Positions 1 to 8,454 of a stretch of DNA of 64,000 bases are shown one piece after another. The first letter of the stretch is position 1, and each line of letters opens with the position of its first letter. The notes beneath the pieces are model-generated. The model was not told where the DNA came from. It worked only from the letters and a program-made list of their open reading frames with translations, and ran no database searches. The DNA is from Rossellomorea sp. y25 (GTDB taxonomy: Bacteria > Bacillota > Bacilli > Bacillales > Bacillaceae_B). Location of the stretch: NCBI RefSeq assembly GCF_038049935.1, contig NZ_CP145886.1, positions 992,001 through 1,056,000 on the forward strand. The letters run 5' to 3'. Made by a program: the position numbers and the translations under genes.

Positions 1-62
1 GATTAACAAGGATATATTGTTTTTTTAAGTATCTTATTTAAGAGACGAACAAAAAGAAGTAG

Positions 63-1100
63 GTGAAAAATTTGAATGGAATTTCCAATAAGACGGCCTT
101 TGAAGATATAACCAACTATACTGAAGAAACGAAAGATAAGATGCATGCTTCTGGGGCAGCGTTAGTCATAATAAAGGATAACGAGATAGTACACGAGTGG
201 TATTCTGGTACCCATCATTTTGAAACGGGAGCTAGGAATATAGATCGCTCCTCACAATTTAACGTATATTCAACCAGGGTTACATATGTTGGTTTAGCGG
301 CTGCATTGGCTGTGTTTGAAGGACACATTGATCTTGAGGATAAGCTCAGTGATTATTTTAAAGAATTGGATAAAGAAATCTTAGGCGAGACTACAGTTAG
401 ACATTTGGTAACCAGATCTACTGGTTTAAAGATTAAGAATGATACAGTCCAGAGGGTATTTGATTCAGGAACCAACATTGAGGGTAAACGACCAGACTTA
501 TTAGCTAAGATCGTCAGGAAAGCTACCGGCAAGACTGTTAACCAAATTCTTCCTGAGAAGGTTATTAAACCTTTGGGTTGGAAAAGTACAGAATGGGCGA
601 CCGAGGGAAAAAGCTCTTTAGTATGTGACATACATTCGCCAGATAGTCAGCCTTCCATTAGGATTGGGTCAAATGTTGGGGATGAAAGAAACTTATATGT
701 TAATAGCAGAGAGTTGGCTTTATGGGGAAGCTTACATTTGAATAAAGGATTCATGGATGGAAAACAAATCTTGCCGGAAGAAGTATTTGACCTTTCTACC
801 ACCATCCAAAGTCCAGGTGAAATGGGTGAGAATCTACCTAAGTTCGGTTTGTTCTGGTGGCTGAAAGATAACCAAGTGTCGTGGGACTACAATGAATTAG
901 GAACAGACTTACCTGAAGGCAGTTACCAAATTCTTGGGGCGTCAGGATGTGCCTGCCTTGTCATTCCCCGATATAATGCTGTTGCCGTAAGGATGTATAA
1001 CAGTCTATATACCTATCAGAATAAGAATTTTGATCATATCGAGGATATCCAAACGTTTGGGAATTTGGTTGTGAAGGAACTTCAATTATCTATTAAATAG
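63..1100 (+). CDS. Serine hydrolase of the beta-lactamase/PBP4* fold, altered active site
   Basis: 345 aa, GTG start behind AAAAGAAGTAGG. The overall layout is that of class C beta-lactamase-like serine hydrolases (an N-terminal A-x-V-I-x-D-x-x-I-V-x-E-W-Y strand pair, RPDLLAKIVRKATGK and PLGW helices near the middle). The nucleophile motif SxxK should fall at residues 70-73 but reads S-T-R-V, so the general-base lysine is missing; the usual Y-x-N/S region (about 139) reads N-I-E. No signal peptide, so cytoplasmic. It may be a catalytically dead or repurposed paralogue. Family assignment is fairly safe; activity is doubtful. Confidence 0.7.
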   Translation: MKNLNGISNKTAFEDITNYTEETKDKMHASGAALVIIKDNEIVHEWYSGTHHFETGARNIDRSSQFNVYSTRVTYVGLAAALAVFEGHIDLEDKLSDYFKELDKEILGETTVRHLVTRSTGLKIKNDTVQRVFDSGTNIEGKRPDLLAKIVRKATGKTVNQILPEKVIKPLGWKSTEWATEGKSSLVCDIHSPDSQPSIRIGSNVGDERNLYVNSRELALWGSLHLNKGFMDGKQILPEEVFDLSTTIQSPGEMGENLPKFGLFWWLKDNQVSWDYNELGTDLPEGSYQILGASGCACLVIPRYNAVAVRMYNSLYTYQNKNFDHIEDIQTFGNLVVKELQLSIK

Positions 1101-1194
1101 GAGAAAAAAGATTAGTGTTAAAGGTATCTGTCATCACTAATATATACAGCAATAGGCAAAAATCATTTTTCATTAAACGAAAGGAAGTATTTAT

Positions 1195-1698
1195 ATGAGT
1201 GACATTAAACTGCTTATTACGTTCAAAGGTGACCTTAACCATTATTCAATAGAACAGCTAAGGTATATTTCGAAAGAAGGGGTATGGTCCATTGGACAGA
1301 TGTATGACCATTTAATGGTTGTTGCCCATGAGTATCTTGATAGTATGGAAGAATGTGCTGCATCGAATGGGGAACAGCCCTTTGGGAAAACCCAGTTTGG
1401 TGAGCAATTATTTGAGAACGGAGGTTTTCCACCAATCAAAATAAGGTTACCAGATGAACTGAATTCTCCTCCAAATAATTCAGACAGCAAGGAAGAACTC
1501 ATTAGCAGGATGGAACAATTAATCCAACGATTGAATCATTGGGAAACGAAAGTGGATGATATTCACCCGGAAAATAAAGTTGAACATGGAGGATTCGGCT
1601 GGCTGAATGCAAAGGAATGGTATGATTTGGTCGGAATGCATTTTCGTCATCATGTACGTCAAAAAGATGAGCTGGAGAGTTACTTAGTATATAAATGA
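1195..1698 (+). CDS. DinB-like four-helix-bundle protein
   Basis: 167 aa, ATG start with AAAGGAAG upstream. A tryptophan-rich helical protein with the DinB/YfiT layout: W-S-I-G-Q-x-x-D-H at 31-39 gives the first metal histidine, and H-F-R-H-H at 149-153 gives the C-terminal pair on the last helix. DinB-fold proteins are metal-binding, and several transfer small thiols or act on xenobiotics. The next gene starts 14 nt downstream, so it is probably co-transcribed with the VOC protein. The exact substrate cannot be read from the sequence. Confidence 0.75.
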   Translation: MSDIKLLITFKGDLNHYSIEQLRYISKEGVWSIGQMYDHLMVVAHEYLDSMEECAASNGEQPFGKTQFGEQLFENGGFPPIKIRLPDELNSPPNNSDSKEELISRMEQLIQRLNHWETKVDDIHPENKVEHGGFGWLNAKEWYDLVGMHFRHHVRQKDELESYLVYK

Positions 1699-1711
1699 AG
1701 GAGAGGAGAGT

Positions 1712-2083
1712 ATGAGTAAATCATTTATTGAACAAGTACATTATATTAGAATTCCTGTAAAAGATTTAGAACGGTCTGCACAATGGTATAAAGATGTATT
1801 AGGGCTCCAGTTAGTAAACATTACGGAGGAACATGCGATTATAAAAGTAAATGAAGGACCTTTCTTACTTATCTTAGTTCCTACTGAAGATGAAACATTT
1901 GTACATTTTACAATTGATCATGAACCAGAATTTAGCATTGGCTTTACAAGTCCGGAATTATCTGAAATTCATCAACACTTAATGGATCATCAAGTAAAGG
2001 TCGAGGATATAAAAGAAGATAATGGTCATGCCTTTTTCCACTTTTATGACCCAAATGGTAATAAACTTCAAGTACACTGGTAA
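1712..2083 (+). CDS. VOC (glyoxalase/bleomycin resistance) family protein
   Basis: 123 aa with RBS GGAGAGGAG. It opens with the VOC beta-alpha signature (V-H-Y-I-R-I-P-V-K-D-L-E-R-S, then W-Y-K-D-V-L-G-L) and closes with F-Y-D-P-N-G-N-K-L-Q-V-H-W, the usual last strand carrying the metal-ligand position. Single-domain length is typical; such proteins act as dimers. It follows the DinB gene by 14 nt. Likely a small-molecule binding, isomerase or dioxygenase-type enzyme; no specific substrate can be assigned. Confidence 0.8.
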   Translation: MSKSFIEQVHYIRIPVKDLERSAQWYKDVLGLQLVNITEEHAIIKVNEGPFLLILVPTEDETFVHFTIDHEPEFSIGFTSPELSEIHQHLMDHQVKVEDIKEDNGHAFFHFYDPNGNKLQVHW

Positions 2084-2150
2084 GATTAGACCAGCTTCAT
2101 GAATTGGGCTGATGGTGGATTTCTTTTAAAAAGTAAAAGGAGTGAAAACA

Positions 2151-2900
2151 ATGAATTTAGGAACTCCTATTGCCATCGGAAATACAGCAAATGTATTTCT
2201 TTATGAGAACAAGGTCTTCAAAGTTTATAATGACTCTTTACCAGATAAGGAATCCACTAATGAAGCTCATAAGCAAAAGTATGCGTATTCTTGTGGACTC
2301 TCTGTGCCGAAAATAGTTGATGTAACCAAAATAGATGGTAAACAGGTAATCATAATGGAGCATATAAAAGGGAGAACTATAGGGGATTTTCTAACAGACA
2401 ACATGGAAAAAGCGGAATATTATATGAACATTTCTGTAGATATACAAATGAAAATACATAAAATCAAAGCGGATTCTATTGAGCCGATGTCTGAAAAATT
2501 AAGTAGACAAATAGAAAGTGCACCAGGTTTGGATATTCAACTTAAATCTACTTTAATTAAAAAACTGGATTCAATGACCTTCGACGAAAAACTTTGTCAT
2601 GGGGACTTTCATTTATTCAACTTAATTATGTCAGATCATAACGTCACCATTATCGACTGGGTTGATTCCAGTGCAGGGGATATACGTGCTGACGTATATC
2701 GAACGTATCTCTTGTATTCCCGGTTTTCAGTGGAATTGGCTGATATGTATATGCGTCTTTATTGTGAGAGAAGCGGTTTGTCTAAAGATGAGGTTTTTCA
2801 ATGGGCGCCCATCATAGCTGCGGCAAGATTGTCTGAGTGTGTTTCATCAGAAAAACCAGAGCGTCTTTTGGAGATTGTTAATCAATATTGTCCCATTTAA
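2151..2900 (+). CDS. Aminoglycoside phosphotransferase (APH)-family kinase
   Basis: 249 aa. I place the start at the ATG at 2151, 8 nt after AAAAGGAG, not at an overlapping GTG at 2142. The kinase core shows the APH catalytic loop H-G-D-F-H-L-F-N at about 150-157 and the metal-binding I-I-D-W near 168, with an ATP-lobe glycine loop (I-G-N-T-A-N-V-F) at the N terminus. These kinases phosphorylate small hydroxylated substrates such as aminoglycosides or sugars, or are uncharacterised housekeeping kinases. Monocistronic, cytoplasmic. Family is confident, drug substrate is not. Confidence 0.8.
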   Translation: MNLGTPIAIGNTANVFLYENKVFKVYNDSLPDKESTNEAHKQKYAYSCGLSVPKIVDVTKIDGKQVIIMEHIKGRTIGDFLTDNMEKAEYYMNISVDIQMKIHKIKADSIEPMSEKLSRQIESAPGLDIQLKSTLIKKLDSMTFDEKLCHGDFHLFNLIMSDHNVTIIDWVDSSAGDIRADVYRTYLLYSRFSVELADMYMRLYCERSGLSKDEVFQWAPIIAAARLSECVSSEKPERLLEIVNQYCPI

Positions 2901-3082
2901 CTACTTCATTTTGCATTACTTTAGGTGCGTCAGAACCATTCCGCAGCTTGCTCTGGTCCCTTTTATTGAACCATTAACCAGTCTACTTGAGGATATCCCC
3001 GATTTATAGAAGATTTAAAAGGATCGATTTTATAGATATCGGGTAGATTTATCAGATTGCCTTTATAAAAGGAGGAACCTTT

Positions 3083-3451
3083 ATGCTGTTTATGATAATT
3101 GTCAAAGCATCGAAGAATTCGGAAGCCGGAAATCTTCCAAGCCCTGAGCTCATGGAAGCCATGACAAAGTACAATGAGGAATTAGTGAAGGCAGGCGTGC
3201 GGGTTATGGCTAAAGGGCTTCATCCCAGTTCAAATGGGATTCGCCTTTCGTATCCAGAACCAGGAGGAAAGCCGGTTGTGACGGAAGGTCCATTTACTGA
3301 ATCGAATGATCTAGTTGCCGGTTTTTTCCTCCTCGATGTGAAGTCGAGGGAAGAAGCCATCGAGTGGGCCATGCGAATGCCGGACCCGCAAGGACATGGG
3401 GAAGGTCAGATTGAATTGCGTCAGGTGTTTGAAGCACCGGAGCAGGAATGA
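3083..3451 (+). CDS. YCII-related (DGPF) domain protein
   Basis: 122 aa, RBS AAAAGGAGG. M-L-F-M-I-I-V-K at the N terminus and V-V-T-E-G-P-F-T-E-S followed by a G-F-F-L-L-D-V strand are the hallmarks of the YCII/DGPF family, a small dimeric alpha-beta fold often linked to sigma-70 ECF genes. No ECF sigma gene sits beside it here. The downstream alpha/beta hydrolase begins 2 nt after its stop codon, so translation of the two is probably coupled. Biochemical role unknown. Confidence 0.8.
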   Translation: MLFMIIVKASKNSEAGNLPSPELMEAMTKYNEELVKAGVRVMAKGLHPSSNGIRLSYPEPGGKPVVTEGPFTESNDLVAGFFLLDVKSREEAIEWAMRMPDPQGHGEGQIELRQVFEAPEQE

Positions 3452-3452
3452 A

Positions 3453-4046
3453 ATGATTTCAATACATAATCAATCAGATACTCTAATGATTGTCATACAC
3501 GAAATTTATGGAATTAACCAACATATGCAGGGCTTTTGTGAACGATTATCAAGACAAAGGTTTGACGTGATTTGTCCTAACTTTTTAGAACGAAATACAC
3601 CTTTTCATTATTCAGAAGAAAAAGATGCTTATTATCATTTTATGGAAAACGTTGGATTCCCTGATCCTTTATACAAAATAAAAGATATTATTTCTGAGGT
3701 TAAAGATGAGTATCAACGAATATTTATCATTGGATTCAGTGTGGGGGCAACTATTGCCTGGTTGTGTAGTGAGGGAGAACACATCAATGGAATAATTGGA
3801 TACTATGGTTCCCGTATTAGAAATTATGTAGAAATAACACCAAAATGTCCTACAAAGCTATTTTTTCCACAAGAAGAACAATCTTTCAATGTCGACGAGT
3901 TGATCTCAACCTTGCATATGAAAAATATCGATGTACATAAATTTAATGGAAAACACGGATTTAGTGACCCGTACTCTCCTGATTATAATGAATTATCAGC
4001 ACAAAAAGCATTTAGTGAAATGATAGAGTTTATTATGAGACATTAA
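3453..4046 (+). CDS. Dienelactone hydrolase-like alpha/beta hydrolase
   Basis: 197 aa from ATG 3453, just past the stop of the YCII gene; GGAGCAGGA serves as RBS. It matches small dienelactone-hydrolase-like proteins: I-H-E-I-Y-G at 15-20, nucleophile elbow G-F-S-V-G at 94-98 (Ser where classical DLH has Cys), and the catalytic histidine in K-H-G-F at about 168. Cytoplasmic, no signal peptide. Likely an esterase or lactonase on small substrates. A longer reading from 3396 would lie inside the upstream gene and is rejected. Confidence 0.75.
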   Translation: MISIHNQSDTLMIVIHEIYGINQHMQGFCERLSRQRFDVICPNFLERNTPFHYSEEKDAYYHFMENVGFPDPLYKIKDIISEVKDEYQRIFIIGFSVGATIAWLCSEGEHINGIIGYYGSRIRNYVEITPKCPTKLFFPQEEQSFNVDELISTLHMKNIDVHKFNGKHGFSDPYSPDYNELSAQKAFSEMIEFIMRH

Positions 4047-4165
4047 TGGTGAAACCACGAATAGCCGAGGATAAGGCAGTTGATCTATGGTTTTTCATGA
4101 CTACATATTACACAAAGGACCAAAAAGAAATAGATACACACGTTCCAATTCAAGTTGGAACATAG
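4046..4165 (+). CDS. Possible 39-aa peptide or gene remnant
   Basis: A short frame overlapping the stop of the upstream hydrolase (TAATG) and ending in TAG at 4163-4165. It has no clear Shine-Dalgarno of its own and could only be translated by reinitiation. The inverted repeat GTTCCAA-N6-TTGGAAC falls in its last codons. I do not recognise it; it may equally be non-coding. Confidence 0.2.
   Translation: MVKPRIAEDKAVDLWFFMTTYYTKDQKEIDTHVPIQVGT
4142..4161. repeat. Short inverted repeat GTTCCAA-N6-TTGGAAC
   Basis: Perfect 7-bp arms with a 6-nt spacer, about 115 nt before the MBL-hydrolase gene. There is no T-tract, so an operator is more likely than a terminator. The rest of 4166-4277 shows only AT-rich DNA and the RBS of the next gene. 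Confidence 0.35.
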
Positions 4166-4277
4166 AGTTCTATCAAAGTGAAAATCCCACTGATCTTCGA
4201 GTAGATTAATTCGATTCCAAACTGTAATTTAAATTATAGAATAGGAATATACTATCGAGCAGTATGGAGGGAGAAAA

Positions 4278-4964
4278 ATGAAGATAATAGAACTACCCAT
4301 TGAATTTGAATTCAATGGACAAAAAAATTATATTTATCCCAGTTTAATTATATTGAATAATGAACTAACGTTGGTCGATACAGGGTACTCAAATTTCTTA
4401 CCTTTAATCGAAAATGAAATTTTGAAAAATGGCTTTGAAATGAAGCGCTTAAAGAATATCATCATTACTCACTATGATGATGATCATATAGGTTCCTTAT
4501 ATGAATTCAAAGAAAAGTATCCTTGGATAAAGATTATAGCCAGTGAAATCGAATCAAAATACATTAGCGGTGAAATGAAGTCAGAGAGATTACTTCAAGC
4601 CGAAGAAATGTTAGAAAATATGCCAGAAGAAGAAATGGAATTTGGTAAATGGTTTATTCAGCAATTAAAGAATTTGAAGCATGTTTCAATTGATGAAAAG
4701 GTACATGATGGTGATATGATTTTAGATAACCAATGTAGAGTAGTAGCGACACCGGGACATACCTCAGGTCATATCTCATTGTATTTTCCAAGTTTAAAAA
4801 GCGTCATTACAGGTGATGCATCTGTTACGGAGAAACATGAATTAGTTATTGCTAATCCACACTTTTGTTTAAATGTTGAGCAAGCAGAACAGTCTTTGAC
4901 CAAGATTAAAAATCTCAAAGCTGAAAATTACTATTGTTATCATGGTGGGAAATTCGCTATATAA
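4278..4964 (+). CDS. Metallo-beta-lactamase-fold hydrolase with HxDxDH motif
   Basis: 228 aa, RBS GGAGGG. MBL-fold landmarks: L-V-D-T-G at 32-36, the metal motif T-H-Y-D-D-D-H at 64-70, T-P-G-H-T-S-G-H at 158-165 and T-G-D-A at about 178. The canonical HxHxDH reads H65-x-D67-x-D69-H70, so one zinc histidine is replaced by Asp, a variant known in some Bacillus MBL proteins. Possibly a lactonase- or phosphodiesterase-like hydrolase. Strikingly AT-rich compared with genes in the second half of the window. Confidence 0.8.
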   Translation: MKIIELPIEFEFNGQKNYIYPSLIILNNELTLVDTGYSNFLPLIENEILKNGFEMKRLKNIIITHYDDDHIGSLYEFKEKYPWIKIIASEIESKYISGEMKSERLLQAEEMLENMPEEEMEFGKWFIQQLKNLKHVSIDEKVHDGDMILDNQCRVVATPGHTSGHISLYFPSLKSVITGDASVTEKHELVIANPHFCLNVEQAEQSLTKIKNLKAENYYCYHGGKFAI

Positions 4965-5101
4965 TTATCTCTACATCCAAGCCAATTTTCACCTTCTTGT
5001 ATACTGCATTAGATCTTCAAAAATCTTAGGCGTAAGTTATTGAATTCAATAAAGAGATGTAATCAAAATGGTACAACTCTGAATAGGGAGGAGTCGTTTA
5101 A

Positions 5102-5620
5102 ATGGATTTACGTTATCCGATAGGAAAGTTTAATTATGAAGGTGATCCTACAACCGAAGAATTAGAGAAGTGGATAATAGAGATTGAAGAATTACCTCTT
5201 CAATTAACAGAAGCCGTGAAGGGTTTAAGAGATGAGCAGTTAGATACACCTTACCGTTCTGAAGGGTGGACCATTCGTCAAGTAATCCATCACATTGCCG
5301 ACAGTCATTTAAATAGCTACACTCGTTTTAAGTTGGCCCTCACAGAGAACAATCCCACCATTAGATTGTATGAAGAAGGGAAATGGGCTGAGCTCCCTGA
5401 TTCGAAGTTACCAATAGACATTTCATTAAAACTAATAGAGGCTTTACACAGTAGATGGGTTTGTCTGTTGCGTTCTATGAAATCAGATGAATTAGGGAAA
5501 ACTTTCCATCATCCAGAATCAGGTATTGTCACGTTAGGTATCAATATTGGGATCTACGCTTGGCATGGGCGACATCATGTAGCGCATATTACTTCTCTTC
5601 GATATCGATCAGGTTGGTAA
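5102..5620 (+). CDS. YfiT/BstA-type bacillithiol transferase (DinB superfamily)
   Basis: 172 aa, RBS GGGAGGAG. It follows B. subtilis YfiT closely in order: D-L-R-Y-P-I-G-K-F start, [14 protein letters not shown] at 47-60, V-I-H-H-I-A-D-S-H at 61-69 and W-H-G-R-H-H-V-A-H at 154-162, the last two supplying the three metal histidines. Members bind a divalent metal and are proposed to transfer bacillithiol to electrophiles. Monocistronic. This supports a bacillithiol-making Bacillaceae host. Confidence 0.85.
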   Translation: MDLRYPIGKFNYEGDPTTEELEKWIIEIEELPLQLTEAVKGLRDEQLDTPYRSEGWTIRQVIHHIADSHLNSYTRFKLALTENNPTIRLYEEGKWAELPDSKLPIDISLKLIEALHSRWVCLLRSMKSDELGKTFHHPESGIVTLGINIGIYAWHGRHHVAHITSLRYRSGW

Positions 5621-5750
5621 TTTGATATTTTTTCATTGCTCAAAATGAGCTTAACTAAATAACCCTAATTTCAAACTCTTGAGTAAGTCAGAAATGAGAA
5701 GCATGAAGTAAGGTGCAACGATAGTTTATGGTTAAGGTGGTGCAAGTAAG

Positions 5751-6368
5751 ATGAGTGATAAATGGTTAGAATGGGCAAAAAGGATCCAAGCATTATCTCA
5801 ATCAGGGCTGTCCTTTTCAAAGGATGTTTACGATATTGAGAGATATGAAGAATTACGAACGATCAGTGCGGAGATCATACAGGAATACACGGACTTAGAG
5901 ATGATGAAAATAAGGGAATTATTTACGAACGAATCAGGTTATCAGACACCGAAAGTAGATGTGCGCGGTGTCGTATTCAAGGATAACAAAATCCTAATGG
6001 TAAGAGAGAAAGTTGATGATAAATGGTCTCTCCCAGGTGGATTTTGTGATGTAGGACTGTCCCCCAGTGAAAACATCGTCAAAGAAATAAGAGAAGAATC
6101 AGGATATGATGTAACCCCTGTAAAATTACTCGCACTTCTCGATATGAACAAGCATCCCCATCCCTCGCAACCGTACCATTACTATAAAATATTTATTCAG
6201 TGCAAGGTGACTGGTGGACAGGAAAGAAGTGGAATTGAAACAAAAGGAGTTCATTTTTTTGAAGAAGAGAATTTACCGGAGCTATCAATCGGGAGAAATA
6301 CAGATACTCAGATCAACATGCTGTTCGAATTCTTGAGAGATCCTAGTAAAGAAACTGTATATGATTAA
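5751..6368 (+). CDS. NUDIX hydrolase with N-terminal accessory domain
   Basis: 205 aa. Residues 1-65 match the short helical extension seen in Bacillus ADP-ribose-pyrophosphatase-like Nudix proteins (K-W-L-E-W-A-K-R-I-Q-A-L-S-Q-S-G at the start). The Nudix box begins at G96-G97 and contains K-E-I-R-E-E-S-G at 111-118: the metal-binding glutamates are intact, but the leading Arg is Lys and the first Glu of the box is Leu, as I recall being usual in this subgroup. Likely hydrolyses a nucleoside diphosphate-X compound. Confidence 0.85.
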   Translation: MSDKWLEWAKRIQALSQSGLSFSKDVYDIERYEELRTISAEIIQEYTDLEMMKIRELFTNESGYQTPKVDVRGVVFKDNKILMVREKVDDKWSLPGGFCDVGLSPSENIVKEIREESGYDVTPVKLLALLDMNKHPHPSQPYHYYKIFIQCKVTGGQERSGIETKGVHFFEEENLPELSIGRNTDTQINMLFEFLRDPSKETVYD

Positions 6369-6443
6369 TGGTGATAAAGATAAAGGAATAACCTTTATTT
6401 AGTAACTGAATAGATTAATTAATTTAGTAAGGGGAGACGAAAG

Positions 6444-6599
6444 GTGAGTATTACCCTTTTTGCTATCCTACATATAATTATTGGACTAGCATCAATATAC
6501 TTTTACAAAAGCTTACCAAAAATTTTAACTACGTTTGTAATTGTATTTTTCACAATGAGCCTTTTGTATTGGGGAAAGGTAGTTTTAGATTCTTTTTAG
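6444..6599 (+). CDS. 51-aa small membrane protein
   Basis: GTG start 6444 with GGGGAG about 8 nt upstream; ends at TAG 6597-6599. The product is almost entirely two hydrophobic helices (I-T-L-F-A-I-L-H-I-I-I-G-L-A-S-I then L-T-T-F-V-I-V-F-F-T-M-S-L-L-Y-W) separated by K-S-L-P-K, a hairpin membrane protein. It sits between the Nudix and methyltransferase genes and may be in one transcript with the latter. No family recognised. Confidence 0.55.
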   Translation: MSITLFAILHIIIGLASIYFYKSLPKILTTFVIVFFTMSLLYWGKVVLDSF

Positions 6600-6661
6600 T
6601 AAAGAGGGCAATGGTTAAGATTCGCTGGAAGCATATAGAGAGCGATGGGAGGATTACAAAC

Positions 6662-7459
6662 TTGAACAAGTACGGACAAGACCTATTTAAAGGCTCTGCA
6701 GGATATTATTCGAAATACAGACCAATGTATCCTTCTTCTTTGATACGATTCCTGGTTGAAGCGTTCTCTTTAAATGGGGAGCAGAACCTCCTTGATTTAG
6801 GCTGCGGCACAGGGCAGCTCACCATGAGGTTTTCTGATTGGTGTCATAAAATAGTTGGTATAGATGTTGAACCGGAAATGATTGAAGAAGCTACGCGACT
6901 CCATCAAGAAATAAGGATGGGGGAGATTCATTGGTTCAATGGAACTTTGGAGCAGTACAGCCTTGAGAATCATGAGCATTTTTCTCTCGTGACGATAGCT
7001 AAGGCATTTCATTGGATGGACAGGCCAAAGGTATTAGAGGAATTATTTGATATGATTCCTCCTGGTGGCGGGGTGGCGATCATTGATCATTATAACCCCA
7101 ATCAAACGTTGAAGCCTTGGCAAGTAAGGTTTAATGAAGTGATCGAAAAATGGTATGGAAAAGATCGAAAGGCTGGAAATTCAACCTATACTCATCCCGT
7201 TACCAGTCATGAAGAAGTCATATCCCATTCTCAATTTGACCTAGAAGTTCATACTTTACCGACATACGAAATCACTTGGACGATTGAGTCACTATTAGGG
7301 AACCTGTACTCCACATCCTATGGTTCTAAGCGTTTTCTTGGAAGTGACGTCTCGCTATTTGAACGTGATGTGAGGGAGGTCATGCTCGATACTTGTGAAT
7401 CTGGAGAATATAAAGAAGAATCTACGCTATCAGTCAAGATCGGGAGAAAACGGTTATGA
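6662..7459 (+). CDS. Class I SAM-dependent methyltransferase
   Basis: 265 aa from a TTG at 6662 placed 9 nt after GGGAGG. Longer in-frame readings from 6569 or 6611 exist but have poorer ribosome sites, and the first overlaps the small gene upstream. N-K-Y-G-Q-D-L-F-K-G-S-A-x-Y-Y-S-K-Y-R-P at the N terminus is typical of this group; motif I is L-L-D-L-G-C-G-T-G-Q-L, motif II I-V-G-I-D-V-E, and K-A-F-H-W-M-D-R follows. Methyl acceptor unknown. Confidence 0.8.
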   Translation: MNKYGQDLFKGSAGYYSKYRPMYPSSLIRFLVEAFSLNGEQNLLDLGCGTGQLTMRFSDWCHKIVGIDVEPEMIEEATRLHQEIRMGEIHWFNGTLEQYSLENHEHFSLVTIAKAFHWMDRPKVLEELFDMIPPGGGVAIIDHYNPNQTLKPWQVRFNEVIEKWYGKDRKAGNSTYTHPVTSHEEVISHSQFDLEVHTLPTYEITWTIESLLGNLYSTSYGSKRFLGSDVSLFERDVREVMLDTCESGEYKEESTLSVKIGRKRL

Positions 7460-7538
7460 AAAATATGGGAATTTCAGCAGGGTAAACCCATGTGAAAAGA
7501 GAATGTTTACTATATCTGATCGCGGGAGGGAAGTATAA

Positions 7539-7958
7539 ATGAGCGAAAAATTATTAAGGGTTGGCACAACCTATCTTCCAGTAACGAATGTGGATCTTTC
7601 ATCTGAATGGTACATACACAAATTAGATGCAGTATTAAGCTATAAAGATGAAGATAAAGCCATCTTGAATCTTGCAAACCAAAGTATTTTCCTTGTTAAA
7701 TCAAAAGAAAATCAAAGTGCGAATTTCATAGATGTTTATGGGGAAGAACGCTTCTCGTTAACATTTGAAGTGAATGGTTTAGAAGCGTTAGAAACACTGC
7801 ATGGGGATTTTATAGATAATGGGATTCGGGTTGGCACGATTGAAAACAGGGGACACTCTGGAAGGAATTTTGTTTTTTATGATTTAGATGGAAATAAGTT
7901 TGATGTGTGGAGTGAGCTTAGTCCGGTTTTTCGGGAGAAATATTTCATTTCGAAGTGA
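7539..7958 (+). CDS. VOC family protein
   Basis: 139 aa, RBS GGGAGGG. V-G-T-T-Y-L-P-V-T-N-V-D-L-S-S-E-W-Y at the N terminus and F-V-F-Y-D-L-D-G-N-K-F-D-V-W near the C terminus define a single VOC domain. The usual metal His is not obvious in the first strand (T-T-Y), so it may bind rather than turn over a ligand. Monocistronic. Substrate unknown. Confidence 0.75.
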   Translation: MSEKLLRVGTTYLPVTNVDLSSEWYIHKLDAVLSYKDEDKAILNLANQSIFLVKSKENQSANFIDVYGEERFSLTFEVNGLEALETLHGDFIDNGIRVGTIENRGHSGRNFVFYDLDGNKFDVWSELSPVFREKYFISK

Positions 7959-8454
7959 TCATGTAGGAACACGATGCGAGAGCTTAGGCAGCCACGTGTA
8001 AATGAAATAGTCAAGTGTAAAACATGCTGAGGTCCTTTTGGTCCCTCGTACATTTGTTATTCATCTACAAAACCACATTTCATGTTGAGGTTTATGGCAG
8101 CAGCTCCGGAACCGCCCCGACGCTTCCGGAGAATAATTATTGAAAAACTTCGACATTTCCTGTGCTAAGTTAGCAATATTTGTTATTATCTAATGTAGAG
8201 ATGTAAAGAAAGGGGAATCTATCGTACACATGTGGAATACCTCGAAATGATTCGTTAATTGGATAGAGACAGCGGCGTTCCTTGATCCTTAAGGATGCGT
8301 TTATTTGTCTATCTGAAATCATTCAAGGGATACATGGTGTGGACAATTATATTCCCATTGCCAAGCAGATACCTTTGTATATCTGCTTTTATTTATGGGC
8401 AAAAATACATCTCGATTGACACAATCACAGCGTCCCTAAATTGGGGGAATTTAA
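7959..8454. other. 496-nt intergenic region with two hairpins
   Basis: No credible gene. It holds a GC-rich hairpin CTCCGGAA-N12-TTCCGGAG (8104-8111/8124-8131) in otherwise AT-rich DNA, and a second hairpin AAGCAGATA-N8-TATCTGCTT (8363-8371/8380-8388) followed by a T-rich stretch. The latter lies about 65 nt before the next gene and resembles a leader or attenuator terminator. No known riboswitch or T-box signature was found. Confidence 0.4.
8363..8392 (+). terminator. Terminator-like hairpin in the leader of the APH-like gene
   Basis: AAGCAGATA pairs with TATCTGCTT across 8 nt and is followed by TTATTTAT. Placed upstream of a start codon rather than after a gene, it could end an upstream transcript or attenuate the gene at 8455. 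Confidence 0.4.

Noticed and set aside
8200..8454. T-box or known riboswitch before the APH-like gene
   Set aside because: No AGGGTGGNACCGCG box or other recognised core motif.
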